Assembly: GCF_004138485.1 (NCBI RefSeq)
Contig: NZ_RYEV01000003.1
Location: 1,488,001 to 1,552,000 of the forward strand
Source: Peristeroidobacter soli
Lineage (GTDB): Bacteria; Pseudomonadota; Gammaproteobacteria; Steroidobacterales; Steroidobacteraceae
Reading direction: 5' to 3'
DNA length: 64,000 bases
Part shown: positions 25,855 to 36,620 of the stretch, piece by piece
Numbering within the stretch: the stretch's first letter is position 1
Layout: the number at the start of each line of letters is the position of its first letter
Notes under the pieces: model-generated
Database searches by the model: none
What the model was told of the DNA's origin: nothing
What the model saw: only the letters and a program-made list of their open reading frames with translations
Program-made: the position numbers and the translations under genes

Positions 25855-26726
25855 TGGCCGGCCGCGGTTTTCTGGTTCTGATCCTGGCGGCAGTGGTGGC
25901 CTTCGTGCTCGCCATGTCGACGTTCACCGTGCGTGAGACCGAGCTGGCCATGAAGTTTCGCTTCGGCGAGATCGTGCGCTCCGACTACGGGCCGGGCCTG
26001 CATTTCATGGTCCCGATGGTCAACAACATCCGCAAGTTCGATCGTCGCATCGACACCAAGGGCTACCCTTCGGAGCAGTTCCTGACCAGCGAAGGCAAGA
26101 TCCTGCGCATCGACTTCTACATCAAGTGGCGCATCTCCGATGTGTCCACTTACTACCAGGCAACATCCGGTGGCGATCGCGAAATCGCCGCGGGCCGCCT
26201 GGGCAGTATCGTGAAGGACGGCATCAAGGGCGTGATCGCCCGTCGCACCATTCAACAGGTGGTGGCCGCCGAGCGCGCCGAGTTCACCGGTGAGATCCTG
26301 AAGCTGGCGGAAGACGCGACCAAGGGGCTCGGTCTGCAGCTGGTGGACGTGCGCGTGAAGAAGATCGACCTGCCCGAAGAAGTCAGCGAATCGGTGTTCA
26401 GCCGCATGCGTCAGGACTTCGATCGCCAGGCCAAGCGGCTGCGCGCCGAGGGTGAGGAAAACGCCGAGAAGCTGCGGTCCGAAGCCGACCGTCAGCGTAC
26501 CGAGATCCTCGCCGAGGCCTACCGCGAGTCGGAAATCATCAAGGGCGAAGGCGACGCGAAGTCGGCGGACATCTATGCGAAGGCCTACAATCGCAATGCC
26601 GAGTTCTATTCGTTCCATCGCAGCTTGCAGGCGTACCGCGAGGCCATCGGCACCGACAACGACGTGCTGGTGATTTCGCCCGACAGCGACTTCTTCAAGT
26701 ATCTGAATCGCGCCAACAAGCGCTGA
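25854..26726 (+). CDS. hflC: FtsH protease regulator HflC
   Basis: This is the partner of HflK, a 290-residue SPFH protein. It has an N-terminal membrane helix (about 4-22, FLVLILAAVVAFVLAMSTFTV) and a prohibitin-like domain (RETELAMKFRFGEIVR and following). The long helical segment is rich in Arg/Glu (RQRTEILAEAYRESE), and the conserved C-terminal VISPDSDFFKYL is present. Translation is coupled to hflK by a one-base overlap. Confidence 0.95.
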   Translation: MAGRGFLVLILAAVVAFVLAMSTFTVRETELAMKFRFGEIVRSDYGPGLHFMVPMVNNIRKFDRRIDTKGYPSEQFLTSEGKILRIDFYIKWRISDVSTYYQATSGGDREIAAGRLGSIVKDGIKGVIARRTIQQVVAAERAEFTGEILKLAEDATKGLGLQLVDVRVKKIDLPEEVSESVFSRMRQDFDRQAKRLRAEGEENAEKLRSEADRQRTEILAEAYRESEIIKGEGDAKSADIYAKAYNRNAEFYSFHRSLQAYREAIGTDNDVLVISPDSDFFKYLNRANKR

Positions 26727-28250
<1,524 letters not shown>

Positions 28251-28278
28251 TTTCGCTCTGGCTCTGTAAGCAAAAACT

Positions 28279-28309
28279 CGCGCGCGTAACCGATTTACGC
28301 GCGCGTTTT
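28279..28309 (+). terminator. Rho-independent terminator after purA
   Basis: CGCGCGCGTAA (28279-28289) pairs perfectly with TTACGCGCGCG (28295-28305) around a five-base loop, followed by TTTT. An AAAAA run before the stem makes it partly bidirectional. It closes the hfq-hflXKC-purA transcription unit and isolates the BON gene. Confidence 0.88.
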
Positions 28310-28398
28310 CTCGTGCGCGCCCGATTTGGAACTCACGCTGTTTCGATGAATTGTTTCCGCACGTCGGCGATCAATTCCTTGAGTGCGAGGAGATGCAA

Positions 28399-29541
28399 AT
28401 GGCTTACAGCAATTACCGAAACGATTGGGGCCGCGATCGCGATCGTGACGAGCGCGGGCGCTCACACCGCGATTGGGACGATGACGATTCGCGTCGCGCA
28501 CGGGAGTCGATGGAGCGCGACTACTACGGCAGCGAGCAACGCGGCGGTTACGGCGGCTGGCGCGGCGAGCGTGAAGGCCAGGGCCAGCGTTACAACCGGG
28601 GCTATGGTCAGGGCGACTATGACCAGAACTACGGTCAGGGTTCCAGCGAATATGGCTCGGGCGGCGGACGTTATAGCCAGAACGGACGCTTGAGCGAGAG
28701 CGGCTACGGCCGCGGTCGTGAATATCTGAGCGGCGGCGGCCGCCACTACGGCAACGAGCAGGGTGGCTGGCAAGGTCGCGAGGAAGAGCAATGGCGCAAT
28801 CGTGACGCGCATGGTCAGTACGACCGAGACGCGAACTACGGTGGCTTCAGCAGCAGCGGCACCGGCAACTATCGCGGTTACGGCGGCAGCGGCGGGAGCT
28901 ATCAAGGCGGTCGAGGTCGCTGGGGCGAAGCCGGTACGCAGTACGGTCAGGGCGGCGAAAGCCAGGGCGATTACAACTATCGCGGTTATGAGCACGGTCG
29001 TTCCGGGCAGAGTGGCTATGGTCAGAGCCAAGGTTACGGTCAGCGCCAGGGCCAATCGCAGCGTGGCTACGGCGGCAGTGCCAGCGGCTCCGGCGGTCAA
29101 TATGGCAGCCGTGGCGAAGGAATGGATTTGTATGGCTCGCAAGGCTCCCAAGGACAGCAGCAATGGGGCCAGGAAGAGTACGGTGCCCATCGGGGGCGGG
29201 GCCCGCGGGGCTACAAACGTTCCGATGACCGCATCAAGGAAGAGGTGTGCGATTGTCTCACCGACGACGACCGGCTCGATGCCACCAATATCGAAGTCGT
29301 CGTCAAGGATGGCGAAGTCACATTGAGCGGCTACACCACGTCGCGCGAGGACAAGCGTTGGGCCGAGTCGCTGGCGGAGCGCGTTTCCGGCGTGAAGGAG
29401 GTGCAGAACAGTCTTCGCGTGCAGGATCAGCAGCGCAGTCAGAGCGGCACTCAATCCTCGACGCAGAGTTCCACTGCCGGCACCACGGGCACGAGTCGGC
29501 CCGGTGACAACAAAGGCCGGGAATCCAACATCCAGCATTGA
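28399..29541 (+). CDS. BON-domain protein with Gly/Tyr/Gln/Arg low-complexity region
   Basis: This is a 380-residue protein. Residues 1-40 are dense in Arg and Asp. About 41-270 is a low-complexity region of Gly, Tyr, Gln, Ser, Arg and Asn, with recurrent [S/G]YGQ, GGY and RGG-like units. A single BON domain at about 276-345 (SDDRIKEEVCDCLTDDDRL then VVVKDGEVTLSGYTTS) is followed by a Ser/Thr/Gln tail. No signal peptide is seen, so a cytosolic place is likely, although many BON proteins are periplasmic. ATG at 28399 is chosen for GCGAGGAG six bases upstream. BON domains are thought to bind membranes or lipids. The composition resembles eukaryotic phase-separating RNA-binding proteins; the function is unknown. 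Confidence 0.82.
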   Translation: MAYSNYRNDWGRDRDRDERGRSHRDWDDDDSRRARESMERDYYGSEQRGGYGGWRGEREGQGQRYNRGYGQGDYDQNYGQGSSEYGSGGGRYSQNGRLSESGYGRGREYLSGGGRHYGNEQGGWQGREEEQWRNRDAHGQYDRDANYGGFSSSGTGNYRGYGGSGGSYQGGRGRWGEAGTQYGQGGESQGDYNYRGYEHGRSGQSGYGQSQGYGQRQGQSQRGYGGSASGSGGQYGSRGEGMDLYGSQGSQGQQQWGQEEYGAHRGRGPRGYKRSDDRIKEEVCDCLTDDDRLDATNIEVVVKDGEVTLSGYTTSREDKRWAESLAERVSGVKEVQNSLRVQDQQRSQSGTQSSTQSSTAGTTGTSRPGDNKGRESNIQH

Positions 29542-29594
29542 TCGGTCTTCGTCGGGGCGCCACGGCGCCCCGACATGCTGTGGAGAAATCGTTC

Positions 29595-29954
29595 ATGAGC
29601 CCGGTAGCTGAAATTCCCGGCGAGCATCCGGTCGCCGACATGAAACGATGTATCGAGGACTGTCTGCGCTGCTCCCGGGTTTGTTTCAGCATGGCCATGA
29701 ACCATTGCCTGGAGCAGGGCGGCCCGCACGTCGAGCCCACCCATTTCCGATTGATGACAATCTGTTCCGACCTTTGTCGGTTGACGGCCGATGCCATGAT
29801 CGCCAACTTCATTCTTCATGAAGAACTGTGCCGCGCCTGCGCGCGCGTCTGCGAAGAGTGCGCCGCCAGCTGCCGCGACCTGGATGGCATGGAAGAGTGT
29901 GTCGACGCGTGCGAACACTGCTCGAAGAGCTGTGCCGCCATGCTGCGACGTTGA
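29595..29954 (+). CDS. Four-helix-bundle copper-binding (Csp-like) protein
   Basis: This 119-residue protein has 16 cysteines, arranged as CxxxC and CxxC pairs along predicted helices (KRCIEDCLRCSRVC, ICSDLC, LCRACARVCEECAASC, CVDACEHCSKSC). This is the pattern of Csp copper-storage proteins (DUF326), where thiolates line the core of a four-helix bundle and hold many Cu(I) ions. There is no Tat or Sec leader, so it would be cytosolic, like Csp3 rather than exported Csp1. ATG at 29595 has GGAG nine bases upstream. It follows the BON gene by 53 bases and may share its transcript. No copper-responsive regulator is seen nearby. Confidence 0.87.
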   Translation: MSPVAEIPGEHPVADMKRCIEDCLRCSRVCFSMAMNHCLEQGGPHVEPTHFRLMTICSDLCRLTADAMIANFILHEELCRACARVCEECAASCRDLDGMEECVDACEHCSKSCAAMLRR

Positions 29955-30002
29955 AGCCTCGCCGGGCGCAGTCTCAGCGAAACCCCGCAGCCGGCGTCGC
30001 AG

Positions 30003-32036
30003 TCAGCGGCTGCTTGATCTGCCGGGCCTGGTCTTCAGCCAAGCCCGCAGCACCTCGGCCACGCTCCAGGCCTGCGCCATGCAGCCGCCCGGAGAGAACG
30101 GCGGCTCGGCGTCGAAAATCTCACTGATGCTGCCGATGCCCGCGTCGTACAGATGGCCGGGGAATGCTTCCAACAAGGCTCTGGCGCCCGCCGGGTCCGG
30201 ATACACGAGCAGATACGCGTCGATGTAGTGACCGAGCAGCCAGGGCCATACCGTGCCCTGGTGATAGGCCGCGTCACGCTCGCGCAGATTGCCGCGATAG
30301 TGTGACTTGTAATCGGAATGATCCGGACTCAGCGTGCGCAGTCCATGAGATGTCACCAGCCTGGCCTGAATCATGTCGATGACTTGTTTCCACCGGCTCT
30401 GATGCAACACCGGGTACTGTAACGACAACGCAAACACCTGATTGGGGCGAATCGCGTCATCATCGCCCTCCGGTCCGTCGATCACGTCGTACAGACAGCC
30501 GCGCCGTTCGTTCCAATAGCGCCTGTTGAACGAATCACGCACTTGCGTGGCGAGTTTCTGATACTGCTCGTGAGGCTCGTGCAGCTGGCTGGCCCAGTGC
30601 GCCATCAGTTGCAGGGCGTTGTGCCACAGCGCCTGAATCTCCACCGGCTTGCCCCGACGCGGGGTCACGACCCAGCCATCGACTTTCGCGTCCATCCACG
30701 TCAATTGATAGCCGTCGGCCGCGGCGGCGATCAGGCCGTCGTTGGGGTCGACGTGAATGTTGAAAAGCGTGCCCTGGATGTGATGCTGGATGATCGACTG
30801 AAGCACCGGAAACAGATTTCGGATCAGTGCGCGATCCGTCGTTATATCGACGTAGCGCGAGATTGCGTGGAAGTACCACAGCGTTGCGTCTACTGTGTGA
30901 TACAGCGCTTGCCGTTCGCCTTCGGGAAACAAGTTCGGTAGCAGACCGTCCTTCACGTAGTGAGAGAACGTGCTCAGGATGGCGCCGGCCTCGCGGTAGC
31001 GGCCGGTCGACAGGGTGAGGCCTTCCAGGCTGATCATCGTGTCGCGGCCCCAGTCGCCGAACCAGTGATAGCCCGCGTAGATGCTGCGCAGCTCGCCGCC
31101 GGCGGCTTGGGCCAGCACGCTTTCCTCGAGACGGCTGCCGGGCAGCACGATGAATTGATCCGCCGCCATGGCCAGTTGTTCGGCCACGGGATCGTCTTTC
31201 AGCACCTGCGTGAGACTCAACAGATGATCGAGGCGTTGACGTTCGGCGTCGAAGACCGCCGGTGCATCGAACTCGAGCCTTTCCCACGCGTGCGTCGAGG
31301 CGACGAACACCGCGGGATGGTTCGGCCGGACGCTCGCCAGCAAATAGCCGGGACTGAAGGCGCTCTCGAATTCCGGATCGCCCCGATCGCGCTCGATGCG
31401 ATACACGAAGTTGGACTCGTCGCGCTCCTCGGTGACGAAGGCGGTGGGACCGGGGCGCAAGCCAAAGCGCAGCACGATGTCGGAATCGGTGTGTCGGACT
31501 TCGTGCCGGCCCCGGCGCACTTCGAGCATGAACGAGCCCGGCTCGGCGCGGGGCGATTCGTCGTGACGGCGAAAAGAAACAAACGGCCGGACCTGCAGCT
31601 CGAGCGCTTCACCTTGCAACAGCCGATATTGCACGCACACGGTGTTCTGGTTGTGGACCATGGTGATCGATTTCTCGAACACCACGCCGGCGTACTCGAA
31701 GGTCCAGACGGCGATGCGATGATCCAGTCGGAACTCTTTCAGGAACAAGTGCGACTCGCCTTCGAAGCGTTCCGAGTCGTACTCCGCGCCACCCAGATGC
31801 ATCTGACGATCGTTGATCGTGACGCATTCATCGCAGCGGGAAATGAGGATGTGCCGGCCTTTCGGTGACGCCAGGTTGGGAACGAACAGTCCGTGATATT
31901 TACGCGCCGGAATGCCGGCCAACGTACCGGACGCGTAGCCGCCCAGGCCATTGGTAACCAGCCATTCCCGGCTGCGCAGGAAGGTGGGGTCGCTGTCGCT
32001 GTTCCAGCTCAATACGATCTGCCGATCCCTAATCAT
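30003..32036 (-). CDS. Amylo-alpha-1,6-glucosidase (glycogen debranching enzyme type)
   Basis: This is a 677-residue enzyme of the bacterial/archaeal glycogen-debranching family (GDE_N plus GDE_C, GH133-like). The N-terminal domain opens with EWLVTNGLGGYASGTLAGI, diagnostic of the family. The C-terminal (alpha/alpha)6 domain (about residues 290-670) includes YAGYHWFGDWGRDTMISLEGL and the closing QGTVWPWLLGHYIDAYL. It is predicted to remove alpha-1,6 branches from glycogen-like glucans in the cytosol. Its start overlaps the treZ stop by eight bases, so the two are translated together. This is not the GlgX (GH13) type. Confidence 0.88.
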   Translation of the reverse strand: MIRDRQIVLSWNSDSDPTFLRSREWLVTNGLGGYASGTLAGIPARKYHGLFVPNLASPKGRHILISRCDECVTINDRQMHLGGAEYDSERFEGESHLFLKEFRLDHRIAVWTFEYAGVVFEKSITMVHNQNTVCVQYRLLQGEALELQVRPFVSFRRHDESPRAEPGSFMLEVRRGRHEVRHTDSDIVLRFGLRPGPTAFVTEERDESNFVYRIERDRGDPEFESAFSPGYLLASVRPNHPAVFVASTHAWERLEFDAPAVFDAERQRLDHLLSLTQVLKDDPVAEQLAMAADQFIVLPGSRLEESVLAQAAGGELRSIYAGYHWFGDWGRDTMISLEGLTLSTGRYREAGAILSTFSHYVKDGLLPNLFPEGERQALYHTVDATLWYFHAISRYVDITTDRALIRNLFPVLQSIIQHHIQGTLFNIHVDPNDGLIAAAADGYQLTWMDAKVDGWVVTPRRGKPVEIQALWHNALQLMAHWASQLHEPHEQYQKLATQVRDSFNRRYWNERRGCLYDVIDGPEGDDDAIRPNQVFALSLQYPVLHQSRWKQVIDMIQARLVTSHGLRTLSPDHSDYKSHYRGNLRERDAAYHQGTVWPWLLGHYIDAYLLVYPDPAGARALLEAFPGHLYDAGIGSISEIFDAEPPFSPGGCMAQAWSVAEVLRAWLKTRPGRSSSR

Positions 32037-33912
32037 CCGGGCACCTCGCTATCAACAGCACGGCGCATTGCGCCTGAATACGCCAGGCGCCCCGTCCGTG
32101 GTCGGCGACCGGCTCGAATCCACCCAATCCTCCATAGGCGGGTGATTCGCTGTTCCATGACGCTCGCCACTCGCGGCCGCTGGGAGGTGCGAGCAGCGGC
32201 TCGGCAATCGATCCGCCATTCAGCTCCTGATCCAGATTTACAATCAGCAAACGATCGCCGTGCTCGGCATCGAACCAGCGCAACGCCAGGCTGTGCTCGC
32301 TCAGCGTCGCGCCATCGATGGCGGCGACCTGCTGCCGTGAAATCACCGGATCGCTCGACCGCAAACGCAGCAGCTCGCGATGCAGGTTCAATATAGAGAC
32401 GTTGCGGCCGCATTCCGACCAGTCGAGCTTGGAGTCTAGAAAGGTCCGCTCGGCGCGAGGATCCGGAATCGACGCCTGCAAGTGCGGATCCGCGTAGGCA
32501 CCGAACTGGCTCAGAAATTCGCGCCGGCCGGCATGCACCTGGCGCGAAAGTTTTTCAGCGTGGTCGGCGAAGAACGTGAATGTGGTCGATGCGCCGAACT
32601 CCTGTCCCATGAACAACATTGGCGTCTGTGGGGCGAGCAGCATCAATGTCACCAACGCTCGATAACGCGCCGGGGCGGCGTTCGAATGAATGCGCACGCC
32701 GCTCGCGGTGTTTCCCACCTGATCGTGATTCTGCAGAAAGATCACGCAGGCGGCGGCTTCACGATCGTGCAATGGCGAGCCGCGACTCTTCTTTTGCCAG
32801 CCGTACCACTGGCCCTGATATAGAAATCCCCGACGTACACACGATAGAAATTCCTGCGCGCGGCCGTGGTAGTCGTGGAAGTAGCCGTCGCGGCTGCCGG
32901 TCAGCGCGACGCGGGCACTGTGATGAAAGTCGTCATTCCACATCGCATCCATGCCGAGGCCGCCGGCATCGACTGGCAGCAAGTGTTCGCTACACTGAGG
33001 CTCGTTCTCTGCGATGAAGAGAATGCGTCGCGGCTGTGCCACGGTGCGAGCGCGCTGGGTGAGCTCCGCGAGCAGGTGCGTTTTACTGGCGTCGAAAATG
33101 GATTGCGTGGCGTCGAGGCGCAAGCCATCGAGATGAAACTCTGCAATCCAGTAACACGCGTTGCCGATCAGGAACTCGCGCGCGCCGGTGTTGTGCTCGC
33201 CGTCGAGATTGAACGGCTCGCCCCAGTCGGTTCGATGGCGCTTGCTGAAATAGTACGGGCTGTAGTGGCCGAGATAGTTGCCGTCCGGGCCGAGATGGTT
33301 GTAGACGACATCCAGGATCACCGCGAGCCCGCGTACGTGCGCGCGATCGACGAATCGTTTCAATGCTTCGTGATCGCCATACATATGATAGGGCGCGTAG
33401 AGCTGCACACCGTCGTAGCCCCAGTTCCAACGACCGGGGCATTCGGCGACCGGCATGATTTCCACTGCAGTCACGCCAAGATCGCCTAAGTACTCGAGCT
33501 TGGTGGCCGCCGCGTCGAAAGTGCCTTCGGGCGTGAATGTGCCGACATGCAATTCGTAAATGATTTGCCGCTCGATGCCGGCGCCGCGCCAGTTCGCGTC
33601 GCGCCACTGAAAAGCGTTTGGGTCGACCAGCAACGACGGGCCGTGCACGCCGTGCGGCTGAAAGCGGGAGCAGGGGTCGGGCCACGGCCCGGTGTCATCG
33701 ACGCGATATTTATAGAGACGGGCGGACGTGCGCGTGGCGCCGGCAAAATACCCACCGTGCTCGCGAGTCAGCGTGAACGACTTGCAATCGCCGCCCTCGA
33801 ACACCACATCCACAGCGCGTGCGTCGGGTGCCCATACGCGAAACTGTGCGGTTCCGTCGGTCCATACCGCGCCGAGCAGTTCAGAATGCGAAGCGGGCGA
33901 CATGCGGGCCAT
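32029..33912 (-). CDS. treZ: Malto-oligosyltrehalose trehalohydrolase
   Basis: TreZ releases trehalose from maltooligosyl-trehalose. The 627-residue protein has an N-terminal CBM48-like domain (LGAVWTDGTAQFRVWAPDAR) and a GH13 barrel. Barrel regions visible are VILDVVYNHLGPDGNYLGHY, the nucleophile aspartate in DGLRLDATQSI, the acid glutamate in LFIAENEPQ, and FLQNHDQVGN. These are TreZ-type. I chose ATG at 33912; ATG 33903 and GTG 33951 are alternatives, and none has a good ribosome-binding site. The partner TreY, which makes the substrate, is not in the window. The pairing with a debranching enzyme suggests a glycogen-to-trehalose route. Confidence 0.88.
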   Translation of the reverse strand: MARMSPASHSELLGAVWTDGTAQFRVWAPDARAVDVVFEGGDCKSFTLTREHGGYFAGATRTSARLYKYRVDDTGPWPDPCSRFQPHGVHGPSLLVDPNAFQWRDANWRGAGIERQIIYELHVGTFTPEGTFDAAATKLEYLGDLGVTAVEIMPVAECPGRWNWGYDGVQLYAPYHMYGDHEALKRFVDRAHVRGLAVILDVVYNHLGPDGNYLGHYSPYYFSKRHRTDWGEPFNLDGEHNTGAREFLIGNACYWIAEFHLDGLRLDATQSIFDASKTHLLAELTQRARTVAQPRRILFIAENEPQCSEHLLPVDAGGLGMDAMWNDDFHHSARVALTGSRDGYFHDYHGRAQEFLSCVRRGFLYQGQWYGWQKKSRGSPLHDREAAACVIFLQNHDQVGNTASGVRIHSNAAPARYRALVTLMLLAPQTPMLFMGQEFGASTTFTFFADHAEKLSRQVHAGRREFLSQFGAYADPHLQASIPDPRAERTFLDSKLDWSECGRNVSILNLHRELLRLRSSDPVISRQQVAAIDGATLSEHSLALRWFDAEHGDRLLIVNLDQELNGGSIAEPLLAPPSGREWRASWNSESPAYGGLGGFEPVADHGRGAWRIQAQCAVLLIARCPDD

Positions 33913-34064
33913 TCGAACGCGACGAGGTGATGACCACTGTGCGAGGAGCACAGGAGGTCAAGCACCGGGCCGCGAACATGGTTCCGTCGCGCTTGAGGCA
34001 GCGCCGCCGTCAATGCGGTACTATGGCCGCCTTCGTGTTTATTCTTCTTTTTATCAGTGAGAGA

Positions 34065-34149
34065 TGGTGCCCAGGAGAGGACTCGAACCTCCACGGATCG
34101 CTCCACTGGTACCTGAAACCAGCGCGTCTACCAGTTCCGCCACCTGGGC
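34065..34149 (-). tRNA. tRNA-Leu (anticodon CAG)
   Basis: This is an 85-nt class II tRNA on the minus strand. The acceptor GCCCAGG pairs with CCTGGGC, the discriminator is A and CCA is encoded. The anticodon stem is CTGGT/ACCAG with loop TTCAGGT, giving anticodon CAG, and a long variable arm is present. The T-arm contains GTTCGAGTC. It decodes CUG, the dominant leucine codon here. Confidence 0.96.
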
Positions 34150-34251
34150 AAGGAAGGGAACGCGGGGCTTGCCCCGCAAGAGGCGCGCAATGTACCGATG
34201 ACGTTTAGGGCTGTCAATGACAAGCCCACGTTTTTTCCCCTGTGAATCCCT

Positions 34252-36510
34252 ATGAAGTTAAGAAAAAAAACTGGTAAACCCAAAAAGACCTCCAAGCGCC
34301 CGGCCGTCCGTGCCGGCGCACCCTCCCGGCCCCGGGTCGCCCGCGACCTGCCCGGCATTCCCCAAGTCCTGCAGGCCGCCGGTCGGCCGCTGGAGTTCGA
34401 CGAACTGGCCCAGCGCGCCCAGCGCAATGGTGCCTCGGCCCGCAAACGACTGACCAAGGAGCTCGAGGAGCTGCTGCAGTCGGGCACCATCATCCGCAAC
34501 CGGCGCGATGAGTACTGCCTGCGCGAGCGGCTGTCGCTGATCGTCGGCACGGTCAGCGCCCATAAGGATGGGCACGGCTTCCTGATGCCGGACGATCGGT
34601 CGGCTCCGATCTACCTCGCACCACGACAAATGGCCGAGACCATGCACGGCGACCGCGCCGCTGTACGTGTCAGCGGCACCGATCATCGCGGCCGGCCCGA
34701 AGGCTCGATCGTCGAGGTGCTCGAGCGAAATACCCGTGAGATCGTCGGCCGCCTGTACGACGAATCCGGTATCTGCTTCGTCGTGCCGGACAATCCGCGC
34801 ATCGGCCACAAGGTGCTCGTGCCTCGACAGCACCTGGGGCAGGCGCGGCCCGGCCAGGTCGTGCTGGTGAAGCTGATCGAGCAGCCCTCGAAGACGGCGC
34901 AGCCGCTCGGGCACATCACCCGGGTGCTGGGCGAGCACGCGGCGCCGGGCATGGAAACCGACATCGCGATTCACTCGCACGGCTTGCCGTTCGAATTTCC
35001 GTCTGAAGTGGTTGCCGAGGCCGAAACGTACGGCAACTCGGTGTCGGCGGCGGCGAAGCGCGGTCGTGAAGATCTGCGTGACTTGCCGCTCGTGACCATC
35101 GACGGCGAAGACGCTCGCGACTTTGACGACGCGGTGTATTGCGAGCCGCTGCGCGGTGGCAGCTGGCGTTTGCTGGTGGCCATCGCGGATGTCGCGAGCT
35201 ACGTCGCGCCGAATTCAGCGCTGGATCGTGAAGCGACCTTGCGTGGCACGTCGGTCTACTTTCCGAATCGCGTGCTGCCGATGCTGCCGGAGGCGTTGTC
35301 CAACGGGCTGTGTTCGCTCAACCCCGACGTCGACCGGCTCTGCATGGTCTGCGAGATGCGTGTGAGCCCCGAGGGTAAAGTCACACGCGCGACGTTCTTC
35401 GAAGGGCTCATGCGTTCGGCGGCTCGCCTCACGTACACCAAGGTGGCGGCCTATCTCGCGACTCCCACCGCAGCTCACAGCCCCGAAGTGACGGCGGTGG
35501 GCTCGCAGCTGCAGAGCCTGTACGGCGTGTTCAAAGCGCTGCATCGACAGCGCCTGCAACGGGGCGCGCTGGACTTCGATGCGCCGGAATTGAAAGTGAA
35601 GTTCGACACGCAAGGCCGGATTGCTTCGTTCGTCGAGGCGCCGCGTAACGATGCGCATCGCCTGATCGAGGAGTGCATGATCGCCGCGAACGTGCAGGCG
35701 GCGCGCTTCCTGAAGAAACATCGCATCCCGACGCTGTTTCGAGTGCACGGTCAGCCCGAAGCGGACCGGCTGGAACAGCTGCGTCAGTTCCTGCAGGGCT
35801 TCAACATTCAGCTGCCGACCGATCGGGACATCGAGCCGACCGACTTGAGCGAGGTGTTGCAACGGGCCGTCGGCCATCAGGAGGCGCATCTGATTCAGAC
35901 GGTCGTGATCCGCTCCATGCCGCAGGCGGTGTATCAGCCGGAGAACATCGGTCACTTCGGCCTCGCGCTGTCCGAGTACGCGCACTTCACGTCGCCGATC
36001 CGGCGCTATCCCGATTTGATGGTTCATCGTGGCATCCGGCACGTCCTGCGAGGCGGCAACGCCGAGACGTTCCCGTGGACGGCAGGCATGGTGGCGACGT
36101 TGGGACAATCGTGCTCGTTCACCGAGCGCCGGGCCGATGAAGCGACTCGCGACGCGATGTCCTGGCTCAAGTGCGAGTACATGAGCGACAAGATCGGCGA
36201 AGAGTTCGACACGCTGGTCACCGGCGTGGTCGACTTCGGCCTGTTCGTGCAGATCAAAGGCGTGCAGATCGACGGCCTGGTGCACGTCAGCGCGTTGGGT
36301 GCCGATTACTTCTCGCGCGACAAATCCGGCTATCGCATGGTCGGCACGCGCAGCGGTCGTATCTTCCGGTTGGGCGATCAGTTACGCGTGCGTCTGATCA
36401 ATGTGGTCATCGATGAACGTAAAATCGACTTCGAGCTGGCCGAGGCGGGCGGCGGTCAACGCATGGTGCGCGGACCGTGGCAGCGTCGACGCAACCACAG
36501 GAATCGCTGA
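34252..36510 (+). CDS. rnr: Ribonuclease R
   Basis: RNase R is a processive 3'-5' exoribonuclease of the RNB family that degrades structured RNA. The 752-residue protein has a Lys/Arg-rich N-terminus (about 1-25), a helix-turn-helix segment (about 35-80) and cold-shock domains (about 95-235). The RNB catalytic domain carries DGEDARDFDDAVYCE and TSPIRRYPDLMVHR. An S1 domain lies at about 645-730 (EFDTLVTGVVDFGLFVQIKG). The C-terminal basic tail is short (RGPWQRRRNHRNR) compared with the long Lys-rich tail of E. coli RNase R. rlmB follows, as is usual. Confidence 0.95.
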   Translation: MKLRKKTGKPKKTSKRPAVRAGAPSRPRVARDLPGIPQVLQAAGRPLEFDELAQRAQRNGASARKRLTKELEELLQSGTIIRNRRDEYCLRERLSLIVGTVSAHKDGHGFLMPDDRSAPIYLAPRQMAETMHGDRAAVRVSGTDHRGRPEGSIVEVLERNTREIVGRLYDESGICFVVPDNPRIGHKVLVPRQHLGQARPGQVVLVKLIEQPSKTAQPLGHITRVLGEHAAPGMETDIAIHSHGLPFEFPSEVVAEAETYGNSVSAAAKRGREDLRDLPLVTIDGEDARDFDDAVYCEPLRGGSWRLLVAIADVASYVAPNSALDREATLRGTSVYFPNRVLPMLPEALSNGLCSLNPDVDRLCMVCEMRVSPEGKVTRATFFEGLMRSAARLTYTKVAAYLATPTAAHSPEVTAVGSQLQSLYGVFKALHRQRLQRGALDFDAPELKVKFDTQGRIASFVEAPRNDAHRLIEECMIAANVQAARFLKKHRIPTLFRVHGQPEADRLEQLRQFLQGFNIQLPTDRDIEPTDLSEVLQRAVGHQEAHLIQTVVIRSMPQAVYQPENIGHFGLALSEYAHFTSPIRRYPDLMVHRGIRHVLRGGNAETFPWTAGMVATLGQSCSFTERRADEATRDAMSWLKCEYMSDKIGEEFDTLVTGVVDFGLFVQIKGVQIDGLVHVSALGADYFSRDKSGYRMVGTRSGRIFRLGDQLRVRLINVVIDERKIDFELAEAGGGQRMVRGPWQRRRNHRNR

Positions 36511-36620
36511 TTGGTTAGTATTCCTGTACGTCGCCGGCTTCGATGGGCGAAGCATTTCGACCAACTGCAGACTTGCTAACCTCAGGGAACTCGATAACTC
36601 CGAGCTTCCGTAGGCAGATA

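Noticed and set aside
28462-29538. 358-codon minus-strand frame opposite the BON gene, very rich in Ala/Leu/Thr
   Set aside because: It is the complement of the repetitive Gly/Tyr/Gln codons of the real gene. It has no ribosome-binding site and no recognisable domain.
36543-36620. Longer start for rlmB
   Set aside because: MTESTTIFGLHAV matches the family start. The extra 26 residues are intergenic sequence.
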